From Halorubrum sp. Hd13 (lineage in GTDB: Archaea > Halobacteriota > Halobacteria > Halobacteriales > Haloferacaceae), in assembly GCF_002252755.1 (NCBI RefSeq), contig NZ_NHOY01000037.1:1-64000 (forward strand): DNA of 64,000 nucleotides. Direction: 5' to 3'. This document shows positions 44,997 to 53,514 of this stretch, piece by piece. Within the stretch, counting starts at the first letter, position 1; each line of letters starts with the position of its first letter. Position numbers and translations under genes: made by a program. The notes below the pieces were generated by a model. That model was not told the origin of the DNA. It saw only the letters and a program-made list of their open reading frames with translations, and did not search any database.

Positions 44997-45637
44997 GCGA
45001 GCTCCATCTCCCGGCCCGCGTTGGCGACGAACCGGGCCACCGCGTTGTGGTCCTTCCGCCCGTCCGCCAGCTCGACGCCGGAGGCGACGTCGACGGCGTA
45101 CGGGTCGGCGACGCGGACGGCCTCGGCGACGTTGTCGGCCGTGAGCCCGCCCGCGAGCACGACCGGCGACGTGAGCCGGGCCGCCAGCTCGCCCGTCTTC
45201 GCCCAGTCGTGGGCCTCGCCGGTGCCGCCGGCGCCGGAGTCGTCGGTCGAGTCGATCACGAGCGCGTCGGCGACCGCGTCGAACTCCTCGGCGCGGGCCG
45301 GGTCGTCGGCGTCGACGGCGAGCAGCACCTTCCGCTCCGTCTCCGCGCGGATGTACCGGATCTCGTCGGGCGTCCACTCGCCGTGGAGCTGAATCGCGTC
45401 CGGACCGACCGTCCGCAGGAGCTCGACCGCGCGCTCGGCGGAGTCGGGCATCGTGACCAGCGTCGCCGTGACGAACGGCGGGACGTCCGCGAGCAGCTCC
45501 GCCGCCGTCGCCGAGTCGACCTCGCGCCCGGAGTCGACCGGCACCTCCGAGATCACGCCGACCGCGTCCGCGCCCGCGTCGACCGCGGCCCGGAGGTCCG
45601 CGGCGTCCGTGAGCCCGCAGATCTTCACCCGGGCCAT
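44993..45637 (-). CDS. trpF: Phosphoribosylanthranilate isomerase (TrpF)
   Basis: TrpF rearranges phosphoribosylanthranilate to CdRP. The 214-residue TIM barrel opens with the catalytic Cys in VKICGLTDAADL, has the catalytic Asp in LVIDSTDD, and a phosphate-binding end AGGLTADNVAEAV with DVASGVELADGRKD. Its ATG overlaps the trpD stop (TGATG), and its stop overlaps the trpE start (ATGA). Split trpF is normal here; the trpC, trpB and trpA genes are outside the window. Confidence 0.96.
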   Translation of the reverse strand: MARVKICGLTDAADLRAAVDAGADAVGVISEVPVDSGREVDSATAAELLADVPPFVTATLVTMPDSAERAVELLRTVGPDAIQLHGEWTPDEIRYIRAETERKVLLAVDADDPARAEEFDAVADALVIDSTDDSGAGGTGEAHDWAKTGELAARLTSPVVLAGGLTADNVAEAVRVADPYAVDVASGVELADGRKDHNAVARFVANAGREMELA

Positions 45638-46716
45638 CAGTCGTCGCCCTCCGAGCCGGCGGTCGTCGCCTCCTCGGCGTCGTCCGCCGGGGTCGCCGCT
45701 CCCTCCGCGATCCCGTCGTCGCCGCACAGCGCCGCGAACTTCTCGGCGGCCGCGCCGGAGTCGATCGCCTCGGCGGCCCGCTCGACGCCCGCCGCGAGCG
45801 TGTCGGCCTCGCCGGCGACGTAGATCGCCGCCCCCGCGTTCGCGAGGATCAGGTCGCGCTTCGGCCCCGTGACGGAGCCGTCGACGATCCCCCGCAGGTC
45901 GGCCGCGTTCTCCGCCGGCGTCCCGCCCGAGACGTCCTCGATCGGGGCGCGGTCGAGCCCGAGGTCCTCCGGCGCGATCGTGAACTCGGTCACCTCGTCG
46001 CCGACGACCTCGGCGGCGACCGTCTCGTCGTGGATCCCGATCTCGTCCATCCCCGCGCCGTGGACCACCAGCGCGTGCTCGACGGGCATGCGCGCGAGCG
46101 ACCGGGCGATCGTCCCGACGAGGTCGGGGTCGTAGACGCCGAGCACCTGCGCGTCGGCGCCGGCGGGGTTGGTGAGCGGGCCGAGCACGTTGAATATCGT
46201 CCGCATCCCGAGCTCCTTGCGCGGGCCGATCACGGCCTTCATCGCCGGGTGGAAGACGGGCGCGAGCATGAAGCCGATCCCGTCGGCCTCGATGGCGTCC
46301 TCGACCGCCGGCGGCTCGGCCTCGACGTCGGCGCCCGCGACCTCCAGCACGTCGGCGCTCCCGGAGGAGGAGGAGACGGAGTAGTTGCCGTGCTTGGCGA
46401 CCGGGACGCCCGCGCCCGCGGCGACGATCGCGGCGGTCGTCGAGACGTTGATCGTGTCGTAGTCGTCGCCGCCCGTCCCGCAGGTGTCGACGAGCGGCTC
46501 GCGGGCCGGCTCGATCGTGCGGGCGGCGTCGCGCATCCCCTGCGCGAAGCCGGCGATCTCGGCCTCGGTCTCGCCCTTCGCCCGGAGGGCGGCGAGGAGG
46601 GCGCCGATCTGCGCCTCCGTGGCCTCCTCGAAGACCAGCCGCGCGGCCTCGCGCGACTCCTCGACAGTCAGATCCGTCCCGTCCGTCACGCGTTCGACCG
46701 TGTCGTTGATATCCAT
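45637..46716 (-). CDS. trpD: Anthranilate phosphoribosyltransferase (TrpD)
   Basis: TrpD joins anthranilate to PRPP. The 359-residue protein has the PRPP-binding motif DTCGTGGDDYDTINVSTTA near residue 75, the Lys-His-Gly-Asn loop KHGNYSVSSSSGSAD, and the metal-binding region VHGAGMDEIGIHDET. The ATG at 46716 is the first gene of the four-gene operon trpD-trpF-trpE-trpG. Its promoter carries two TGTACA boxes and a TTAAAT box (see 46749-46773). The C-terminal 20 residues are a disordered acidic tail. Confidence 0.96.
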   Translation of the reverse strand: MDINDTVERVTDGTDLTVEESREAARLVFEEATEAQIGALLAALRAKGETEAEIAGFAQGMRDAARTIEPAREPLVDTCGTGGDDYDTINVSTTAAIVAAGAGVPVAKHGNYSVSSSSGSADVLEVAGADVEAEPPAVEDAIEADGIGFMLAPVFHPAMKAVIGPRKELGMRTIFNVLGPLTNPAGADAQVLGVYDPDLVGTIARSLARMPVEHALVVHGAGMDEIGIHDETVAAEVVGDEVTEFTIAPEDLGLDRAPIEDVSGGTPAENAADLRGIVDGSVTGPKRDLILANAGAAIYVAGEADTLAAGVERAAEAIDSGAAAEKFAALCGDDGIAEGAATPADDAEEATTAGSEGDD

Positions 46717-46748
46717 AGTGTTCACCGATGTATTACTTCGCGTTGTGA

Positions 46749-46764
46749 TGTACAAGTCTGTACA
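46749..46764. promoter_or_regulatory. Two TGTACA boxes in the trp operon promoter
   Basis: TGTACA occurs at 46749-46754 and 46759-46764, ten bases apart on centre, 33-48 bases before the trpD start. Both lie just downstream of the likely TATA box. TGTACA is the consensus TRP box bound by the TrpY repressor of Methanothermobacter, so repression by tryptophan is a plausible reading. The haloarchaeal regulator itself is not in this window. Confidence 0.55.
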
Positions 46765-46767
46765 CCG

Positions 46768-46773
46768 ATTTAA
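46768..46773 (-). promoter_or_regulatory. Likely TATA box of the trp operon
   Basis: TTAAAT on the minus strand sits about 52 bases before the trpD ATG. It is the only AT-rich hexamer in the area in the right place. It puts transcription start near 46745, so both TGTACA boxes fall between the TATA box and the start, where a bound repressor would block initiation. Confidence 0.5.
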
Positions 46774-46842
46774 CGCTGTCGCCGCGGTGGTACTCGGTCA
46801 CGCGGAGCGCGGAAGGAGACAGAACGGGACCGCGGGGACGGC

Positions 46843-49389
46843 TCAGTCGTCCGCGACGGTGGGAGCGACCGGCGCCTCCGGTTCGGTTTCGGTCGGCGCC
46901 TCCGGTTCGGTTTCGGTCGGCGCCTCCGGTTCGGTTTCGGTCGGCGCCTCCGGCTCGGCGGCGGCCGGCTCCGAGGCCGGTGCCCAGCTCAGGTCGCGCT
47001 CGTACTCGAACGCGCGGTGGTCGCGCGTCGGGTCGACGACCGTCAACGAGAGCCAGTCGTTGTCCAGCAGTTCCGTCACCTCGTCGTGGTCGGCCAGCGC
47101 GTCGGTGACGCGTTCCACGGGGGCGTGCACGACCGTCGAGAGGCGGAGCGGCTGGTGGTACGGGACGCCGTCGGCGGCCATCAGCGACTGGCTGGGGAGC
47201 CCGGTCATCAGATCGCCGCCGTTCCCCTGGTAGACGCCGACGTTGCCGACGGGGTTCTGCGTCGCCTTCGACCCGCTCCCGTAGGTCGCGTTGTCGACGG
47301 TCGAGAAGTAGTACTGCGCGTTGATCCACTGGGTGACGACCATCGGCCCGGCGAGGATCGCCTCGAGCGCGTCGCCGTCGGGGTCGGTCGACCAGTCGTA
47401 CGAGTGGAGGAACGCGCGGCCGTCCAGGTCGAGGTCGCTCGTCAGCTCGCGGGGCCCGACGACGAAGCCCGCGTTGCCGGCCAGTCCCCACTCGGGGCGC
47501 GTCTCGGCCCAGTCGCCGGCGCGGCGCTCGGTCTCGCCGACGCCCGCCGAGGCGTCGGCGCCCATCGCGTCCGCGCGTTCGGCGGCCGCGCTCTCGCGGG
47601 CCGCCGCGAGGTCCGCGCGCAGCGCCGCGAGGTCGTCCGCGTGGCTCTCGGGCACGTCCCCGTAGAGCTCGATCTCGTCGGTCGTCGTGTTGTGTTCGCC
47701 GGCGAGGAAGACGGTGTCGTCGGGGACGTCGAAGCCGCGCTCGCGCAGCGCCGCCTTCACGTCGGGGTCGGCGCAGATCGCCGCGAGGACGCGGGCGTTC
47801 GGCCCGCCGGGGTTGCCGGCACACGCGCCGCAGTCGAGGCTCGAGTCGTAGGGGTTGTTGGTCGTCTCGCTCGCGTGGCCGGCGAACACCACGAGCCGGC
47901 CGAACTCCGTCCAGCCCATCAGATCGAACGCGGTCGCGGCGTACTCGACCTTCTCCTCTTGGGTCAGTCCGATCGGGAGATCGCCGGCGTAGGCGTGCTG
48001 GTGGTGGACGGTCTGCTCGCAGAACTCGCGGTCGTCGGGCACCGCGTCGTCCGCGGCCCCCAACAGGTCGCGAACGCGGCTCGGCACCAGCGTGCGGGCC
48101 GCGAGCGCCAGTCCGTACCCGCTCCCCGCGTTCTCCACGAAGCCGAAGGCGCTGGCGGGGTTCGTCTTCAGCTTCTTGACGACGTCACCCGCGACCTCGC
48201 GGACGCTCGACCGGCGGTCGCGGCGCGCCTGCGCGTCTCCGTCGGTCGGTATCTCGCTGATGCGGTGCCGGGGATCGAGGATGGGCGGGCAGGCGTCGAC
48301 CGACACGTCGGCGTCGTACGCCTGATACTCCATCGGAACGCCGAAGAAGCCGGCGTACCCGTGGGTCTCGTACTCGCCCTCGTCCTCGATGTGACGCCGG
48401 ATCACCTCCGACCGCGTGTCGATGCAGAACACCAACTGCGCGTCGGGGCGGGCCGACGGGTCGCTCTCGCCCGAGGAGTCGCCCCCGGCCGGCGGGTCGC
48501 TCTCGTCCGGCGACTCGCAGCCGGCCAGGGACCGGCTCTCGGCGAGCGACCGGCTCTCGGCGGTCACGCGCCCGACGACCTCGGAGCGGTAGCTCGCCTC
48601 CCAGGCGCTCAGAAACGCCTCGGCGAGCTCGTCGGCCGGATCGGCGTCGGCGCTCCCGGGATCAGTGGACGGCTCGACATCGACGCCGAACCCGTCGAGG
48701 AGCGCGAGACGGACCGCGACGTAGTCCGCGAGCGTGATCGGGTGGGCCGACTGCCACGCCCCCTCGTCGTCCGCGCGCTGCTTGATGAACCCGGCCCAGC
48801 CCGGAAGCGCGGCCAGCTGTTCCTCGAAGACGGGGACCCACTGGCTCTCCGGGTACGGCTCCAAGACGGCCTCGATGGCCTCGGTCGGGGTCTCCGGGAG
48901 CGACGCGACGACCCCCTCGTCCGGGACGTCGGCGTCGTGCGGTGCCAGCTCGCGGAAGGCGGCGTAGAACCCCTCGTCGCGGTTCGGCATCGGCCACGCG
49001 GCGCCGCCCTCGTCGAGGAACGCCGACAGCCACTTCGTCAGCACGTGATCGACCCGCTCGGCTCCGCCGTCCGGCGCCGCCGACTCGACCGACGCGTCCA
49101 CGCGTTCGAGCAGCGTCTCCGGGTCGGCCTCGTAGCCGCGGTCGGCGAGCTCCGCGGCGAGCGTCTCGCGGTCGATCCGGCCGTCGTCCAGCGCCGCGCG
49201 GAAGACCTCTCGGCTCGGGTAGCCGCGTCCGCCCAACACGTCGGCGGCCTGCGTCACCGCCTCGTCGAACGGTATGTTCTCGAACCCCGAGAGGGGGTTC
49301 GCCGTCACGAACGAGTGGATCGGCCAGACCGATCCGACCGTCGCCGCCGCGTCGTCGATGCCGTCTCGGATAGTGGATTGAGTGCTCAT
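46843..49389 (-). CDS. dabA: DabA inorganic-carbon transport subunit (DUF2309)
   Basis: DabA pairs with DabB to draw CO2 or bicarbonate into the cell using ion-gradient energy. The 848-residue protein has the beta-carbonic-anhydrase-like site: Cys322 and Asp324 in VFCIDTRSE, His505 in FAGHASETTNNPYDSS and Cys520 in LDCGACAG. The Cys-Asp spacing of 2 and His-Cys spacing of 15 equal those I recall for Halothiobacillus DabA. An acidic spacer (residues about 270-315) and a C-terminal tail of three 24-base repeats (46871-46942) encoding EAPTETEP are haloarchaeal additions. The start overlaps dabB by four bases. Confidence 0.92.
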   Translation of the reverse strand: MSTQSTIRDGIDDAAATVGSVWPIHSFVTANPLSGFENIPFDEAVTQAADVLGGRGYPSREVFRAALDDGRIDRETLAAELADRGYEADPETLLERVDASVESAAPDGGAERVDHVLTKWLSAFLDEGGAAWPMPNRDEGFYAAFRELAPHDADVPDEGVVASLPETPTEAIEAVLEPYPESQWVPVFEEQLAALPGWAGFIKQRADDEGAWQSAHPITLADYVAVRLALLDGFGVDVEPSTDPGSADADPADELAEAFLSAWEASYRSEVVGRVTAESRSLAESRSLAGCESPDESDPPAGGDSSGESDPSARPDAQLVFCIDTRSEVIRRHIEDEGEYETHGYAGFFGVPMEYQAYDADVSVDACPPILDPRHRISEIPTDGDAQARRDRRSSVREVAGDVVKKLKTNPASAFGFVENAGSGYGLALAARTLVPSRVRDLLGAADDAVPDDREFCEQTVHHQHAYAGDLPIGLTQEEKVEYAATAFDLMGWTEFGRLVVFAGHASETTNNPYDSSLDCGACAGNPGGPNARVLAAICADPDVKAALRERGFDVPDDTVFLAGEHNTTTDEIELYGDVPESHADDLAALRADLAAARESAAAERADAMGADASAGVGETERRAGDWAETRPEWGLAGNAGFVVGPRELTSDLDLDGRAFLHSYDWSTDPDGDALEAILAGPMVVTQWINAQYYFSTVDNATYGSGSKATQNPVGNVGVYQGNGGDLMTGLPSQSLMAADGVPYHQPLRLSTVVHAPVERVTDALADHDEVTELLDNDWLSLTVVDPTRDHRAFEYERDLSWAPASEPAAAEPEAPTETEPEAPTETEPEAPTETEPEAPVAPTVADD

Positions 49390-50888
49390 TGAACTCCTCC
49401 GTTGTCGTACTCCTCTGCGTTCGTCAGCACGGTTCCGGACGACGGGTGGCCCCAGTTCAGGAGCGCGACGTAGAGCCGGCGACTGCGCTCGTGGACGCCG
49501 GTCTCTATCGCCACGTACGCGGCGAGGAAGGCGGCGGCCACGAGCCCGTGTAGCGCGGTCAGTTCGGTCGGCGCCGCGACGACCGGGAGCCCGGTGAGGA
49601 GCGACGAGACGCCCCTGTAAACGAGCGCGTACACGGTGATCGCCGGCAGGAAGACCAGCGGGACCGACCCGTAGCGGACCGCCGGCGGCAGCGACGCGTG
49701 CCGGACCGCGCCCCGCGCCGCGTGGAGGGTCGTGAACACCACGAACAGGACGAGCAGCAGGCCGGAGTCGACGCTCGTTCCCTTCCCCGTCAGGAGCACG
49801 AACGCCGCGCCGCCCGCCAATCCGGTCAGCAGCGTCACCGCGCCGTCGGCGACGCCGGAGACGCCCGTCCGGGGGGCCGTCTGCCCGCTCGGGGCCGTCC
49901 GTTCGACCGCACCGCCCGCACCGAGGAAGTGGTAGGCCTTGTAGAAGCCGTGCAGGATGAGGTGGGTGACGGCGGCCCCGAAGAACCCCAGACCGGCCTG
50001 CATGATCATGAATCCCATCTGCCCCACCGTCGAGCAGGCCAGCTTGCTCTTGACGTCCGGCCGGACGGACTTGAGGAGCTTCCCGAGCAGCGCGCTGGTC
50101 GCGCCGACCGCGACGATAGCGAGCATGAGGCCGGCGTCGACGGTGACGACCGGCGCGAACCGGAGCAGCAGGACGCCGCCGGCGTTGACGAACCCGGCGT
50201 GCATCAGCGCCGACGCCGGCGTGGGGGCGGTCATCGACGAGAGCAGCCAGCCGTGGAACGGAAGCAGCGCGGACTGGATCATCGCCGCGAGGACGAGCGC
50301 GCCCGCGGCGACGACCCACAGCGGTCCGCCGAGCCCGTCGGCGGCCGCGGCGACGCCGGAGACCGTCGTGGCGCCGGTCGCCCGCCAGAGCGCGGCCAGC
50401 GCGACGCCGAGGAGCGCGCTGCTGGCGACGAAGTACCGCCGAGCGAGCGACGCGGCGGCCCGCGCCTGTCTCCACCCGTCGACGACGCCGATGAGCCTCG
50501 CCATCACCAGCCCCATCGCCAGCCACAGCAGTCCGAACGCGGCGAGGTGGTCGGCCGCGACGAGGGCCATCACGGTCACCTCGAAGGCGAACACGGCGAG
50601 GAAGAACCGCGTCTCGTGGGCGCTTCCCGCCATGTACCGGCGCGAGTAGCTGTGGACGACGCCGCCGAAGAAGGCGACGACCACCCACATCAGGACGGTG
50701 AGTCCGTCGACGGCGAACGCGCCGGGGACCGCCGGGGCGAAACCGATTCGGACTCGGGCGACGAGGACCGCGAGGCTCGCGGCGAACAGCGACCAGGCGA
50801 GCCACGTGAGTGCGACGGGCGCGAACGGCGTCTCCGCCGTCGCGTCCGGGAGCGCTCCGACCGTCGTTTTCGAGTTGGATTCCGACAT
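49386..50888 (-). CDS. dabB: DabB/NuoL-like membrane subunit
   Basis: This 500-residue antiporter-like protein has about twelve membrane helices. It carries LLPFHGWLLSSMTAPTPASALMHAG and KLACSTVGQMGFMI, the proton-channel motifs of the NuoL/MrpA family, with the conserved lysines and histidine. Together with DabA it forms the energy-coupled carbon pump. Its stop overlaps the dabA start (ATGA), and it is the first gene of the operon. The ATG at 50888 follows a gap holding an AT-rich palindrome at 50966-50989. Confidence 0.92.
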   Translation of the reverse strand: MSESNSKTTVGALPDATAETPFAPVALTWLAWSLFAASLAVLVARVRIGFAPAVPGAFAVDGLTVLMWVVVAFFGGVVHSYSRRYMAGSAHETRFFLAVFAFEVTVMALVAADHLAAFGLLWLAMGLVMARLIGVVDGWRQARAAASLARRYFVASSALLGVALAALWRATGATTVSGVAAAADGLGGPLWVVAAGALVLAAMIQSALLPFHGWLLSSMTAPTPASALMHAGFVNAGGVLLLRFAPVVTVDAGLMLAIVAVGATSALLGKLLKSVRPDVKSKLACSTVGQMGFMIMQAGLGFFGAAVTHLILHGFYKAYHFLGAGGAVERTAPSGQTAPRTGVSGVADGAVTLLTGLAGGAAFVLLTGKGTSVDSGLLLVLFVVFTTLHAARGAVRHASLPPAVRYGSVPLVFLPAITVYALVYRGVSSLLTGLPVVAAPTELTALHGLVAAAFLAAYVAIETGVHERSRRLYVALLNWGHPSSGTVLTNAEEYDNGGVQ

Positions 50889-51238
50889 CGTTCGGCTCGT
50901 GCGACCAATCTCCGTAGCCGACCCGCACGGCGAACCGGTATCGGTCGTCTTCACTCCGTCTAGTGAACAGATTGTGTATTAAATCTGTTTATCTTCACAA
51001 ACTGTTCGATATAATCTCATTATAGAACATTATAGTTATCGCGAGGAGACGGGTCCGCGTCGTGAACGGAGCGAAGCGGGTTCGCAGGCGTAATCGTGGA
51101 CGTGTCCGGACGGGGTTCGTCCCGAGCGGCTCGTCCGCGGGTCCGTAACGGATACGTCGCCGACGGCCAGTCCAGTTCTCGGTCCGTTCGCGAATCGCGT
51201 TCAGAAAACCATATCGTTATCCGATCCGCAGTGTCGGT
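50889..51238. other. AT-rich divergent intergenic region, dab operon/amidohydrolase
   Basis: These 350 bases are much more AT-rich than the genes around them and contain no credible gene. They hold the dabB promoter (palindrome at 50966-50989 around TTTAATAC) and further AT-rich boxes (GATATAATCTCATTATAGAACATTATAG, about 51008-51035) serving either gene. The last 200 bases before 51239 are GC-rich without features. Confidence 0.55.
50966..50989. promoter_or_regulatory. Palindrome around the dabB TATA box (operator candidate)
   Basis: AACAGATT at 50966-50973 and AATCTGTT at 50982-50989 are perfect inverse copies with an eight-base centre that contains the likely TATA sequence (TTTAATAC on the minus strand). 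A dimeric repressor bound here would compete with TBP. CTGTTC at 51002-51007 is another half-site-like copy of the GAACAG end. Confidence 0.5.
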
Positions 51239-52255
51239 ATGGAGGAACTCACCGGGACCGTCCTCGCCGGCGAGTCGTTCGAGCCGACTCGCGGGCGTCT
51301 CGTCGTCGACGACGGTCGGATCGAGGCCGTCGAGGAGACCGACACGGAGTCGACCGACATCGTCCTGCCCGCGTTCGTCAACGCCCACACGCATCTAGGG
51401 GACTCCGTCGCGAAGGAGGCGGCCGTCGGGCTGTCGCTCGACGAGGCGGTGGCCCCGCCGGAGAGCCTGAAACACCGGCGGCTGGCGGCCGCCGACCGCG
51501 CCGACCTCGTGTCGGCGATGCGCCGAACGCTCCGGTTCGCGCGGCGGACCGGTACGATCTCCTGTTTGGACTTCCGGGAGAACGGAGTGGCCGGGGCGCG
51601 GGCCCTCCGCGAGGCGGCGTCGTCGGTCGCCGTCGACCCGTTCATCTTCGGGAGCGGCGACCCCGCCGTCCTCGACGTCGCCGACGGGTACGGGGCCTCC
51701 GGGGCGAACGACGACGACTTCGCCGACGAACGCGCCGCGTGCGAGGACCGCGGCGTTCCCTTCGCCATCCACGCCGGCGAGCCGGACGCGACCGACATCC
51801 ACCCGGCGCTCGACCTCGATCCGGACCTGCTCGTTCACATGGTACACGCCGAGCGGGAGCACCTCGAACGCGTCGCGGACCGGTCGGTCCCGGTCGCCGT
51901 GTGCCCGCGCGCGAACGAGGTCCTCGACGTCGGAACGCCGCCGGTCCGGGAGCTGCTCGACCACACGACCGTCGCGCTCGGCACGGACAACGTCATGCTG
52001 AACGCCCCGTCGATGTTCCGCGAGATGGCGTACACGGCGAAGCGGTTCGACGTGACCGCCCGGGAGGTGCTACGGATGGCGACCGCCGCCGGCGCCGAGA
52101 TCGCGGGGCTCGACTGCGGCGTCATCGCGCCCGGGCGACGGGCCGCGCTCGTCGTCCTCGACGGCGACTCGGACAACCTGGCCGGCTCGGAGGACCCGGT
52201 GCGGGCGGTCGTCCGGCGCGCGACCGCGCTCGACGTCAAGCGGGTCGTCGGGTAG
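51239..52255 (+). CDS. Amidohydrolase-superfamily deaminase
   Basis: This 338-residue enzyme is a metal-dependent TIM-barrel amidohydrolase. It shows the first metal pair HTHLGD near residue 50, the His in AIHAGEPDAT near 176, VHMVHAE near 201, and the catalytic Asp in ALGTDNVML near 253. The pattern is closest to the TRZ/ATZ and cytosine/adenosine-deaminase-type group. The substrate is likely a nucleoside or guanine-like base, but no motif settles it. It is convergent with the Lrp regulator and has no operon partners. Confidence 0.85.
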   Translation: MEELTGTVLAGESFEPTRGRLVVDDGRIEAVEETDTESTDIVLPAFVNAHTHLGDSVAKEAAVGLSLDEAVAPPESLKHRRLAAADRADLVSAMRRTLRFARRTGTISCLDFRENGVAGARALREAASSVAVDPFIFGSGDPAVLDVADGYGASGANDDDFADERAACEDRGVPFAIHAGEPDATDIHPALDLDPDLLVHMVHAEREHLERVADRSVPVAVCPRANEVLDVGTPPVRELLDHTTVALGTDNVMLNAPSMFREMAYTAKRFDVTAREVLRMATAAGAEIAGLDCGVIAPGRRAALVVLDGDSDNLAGSEDPVRAVVRRATALDVKRVVG

Positions 52256-52269
52256 CGACCGGTCCGCGT

Positions 52270-52743
52270 TCAGGAGTCGGTCTCGGCGTCGAACTTGCCG
52301 AACGGCGTCGCCTCGTGGCTCCGAACGAGCACCTCGTCCGCGACGGTGAGCCCCATGTCGAGGAGCTCCTGTGCCACGGGCGTGATGTCGCCGTCCGACT
52401 CGCCGACCGCCGTCACGAGGAGGTTCTGTTCGCCGGTGACCAGCTCCTGCACCGAGATGACGCCGTCGATCTTCAGGATCTCGGGGAGCAGCTCGCCGCG
52501 CTCGGGTATCGACGCGGTGCAGTAGAGCAGCATCCGGAGCGGATACCCCGACTTCTGGTAGTCGACGTCGGCGCTGTACCCCTTGATTATCCCGTCTGAC
52601 TCGAGGCGCTGGATGCGTTTGCGGACGGTGCTGTCCGACGTCCCGGTGCGCTCCGCGATGTCCCCTGACGAGGTGTTTCGGGCGTCCTCTTGGAGCGCGT
52701 ACAGGATCGCCCTGTCCACGTCGTCGATCGCTTCGTCAGCCAT
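52270..52743 (-). CDS. Lrp/AsnC-family transcriptional regulator
   Basis: This 157-residue regulator has an N-terminal winged helix (DDVDRAILYALQEDARNTSS and GTSDSTVRKRIQRLESDGII) and a C-terminal RAM-like ligand domain (TASIPERGELLPEILKIDGV). Amino acids or related ligands shift its oligomer in relatives. Its gene is convergent with the amidohydrolase gene. No neighbouring target site can be assigned. Length is normal, with a short polar C-terminal tail. Confidence 0.92.
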   Translation of the reverse strand: MADEAIDDVDRAILYALQEDARNTSSGDIAERTGTSDSTVRKRIQRLESDGIIKGYSADVDYQKSGYPLRMLLYCTASIPERGELLPEILKIDGVISVQELVTGEQNLLVTAVGESDGDITPVAQELLDMGLTVADEVLVRSHEATPFGKFDAETDS

Positions 52744-52828
52744 ACCGGAGCCTCCGTGGCATAGCCACTTTACTGTTCTATGTCGCTTTTAAACGGAGCG
52801 GGGACGCCCGACGCGAGTCCACCGCGGC

Positions 52829-53452
52829 CTACGCCACGTCCAGCGACGTGTCACCCTGCGCCTCGACGACGACCACGGGGACCTCGGCGTCGTCGATCAC
52901 GGTGTCCGTCGTGGAGCCGAACACGAACCGGCCGACGGCGCCAGTGGTGGGGGCGCCGACGACCACGAGGTCGTAGTACGGCGACTGCTCGACGATCGCG
53001 CCCGCGGCGGTCCGGTCCTCGACGAGCCAGCGGTCCACCCGGTCGAAGTCGCCGAGGCGGTCGCGGGCCGACGAGAGGAGGCGATCGCCGGCCGCGGCGT
53101 ACTCGGCGGCGTCGGCGTCCTCGCGGTCGCCGACCGGCGTCGCGTCCCCGTCGACGAGCGCCTCGTCGGAGGGGACGACGTGGAACAGTTCGAGCCAAGA
53201 GCCGGTCGCGTCGGCGATCTCGCGGGCCACGTCGACGGTCGCCCCCGTGTGCGGGCCGGCGCCGACGGCCACGAGGATCGAGGACACGCGGTCCGGCCGC
53301 GCCGCTCGGTCTTTCCCCTTCAGACGGGCGTGCGCCGCCGTCGTGGTCGACGCGGCCGCCTCCCTGACCGCCGGTTCGACGACAGGCTCGCCGACACCGT
53401 CGCCGACCGTCGGCGCCTCGGCGCTCGCTTCGTCCGCGTCGCTCCCGTACAT
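52829..53452 (-). CDS. Universal stress protein with N-terminal extension
   Basis: This 207-residue protein has one USP domain (residues about 58-205) after a disordered, acidic arm. Strand 1 is ILVAVGAGPHTGATVDVA, and the loop motif is LVVVGAPTTGAVGRFVFGST, in which the usual nucleotide-binding Gly-x-x-Gly-(9)-Gly-Ser is only partly kept. ATP binding may be altered. It sits between the Lrp regulator and pus10, on the same strand as both but separated by more than 60 bases on each side. Confidence 0.82.
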   Translation of the reverse strand: MYGSDADEASAEAPTVGDGVGEPVVEPAVREAAASTTTAAHARLKGKDRAARPDRVSSILVAVGAGPHTGATVDVAREIADATGSWLELFHVVPSDEALVDGDATPVGDREDADAAEYAAAGDRLLSSARDRLGDFDRVDRWLVEDRTAAGAIVEQSPYYDLVVVGAPTTGAVGRFVFGSTTDTVIDDAEVPVVVVEAQGDTSLDVA

Positions 53453-53514
53453 ACCCCCAACGTCAGACGCGCGTCAGATAAATCCCGCCGGTCCGCGCCG
53501 ACCGTTCGGGGGCG

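Noticed and set aside
46843-50928. One giant fused DabB-DabA protein
   Set aside because: The frame extending above 49389 is a mirror-type reading of the dabB gene in another frame. The true dabB frame ends with an ATGA overlap at 49386-49389.
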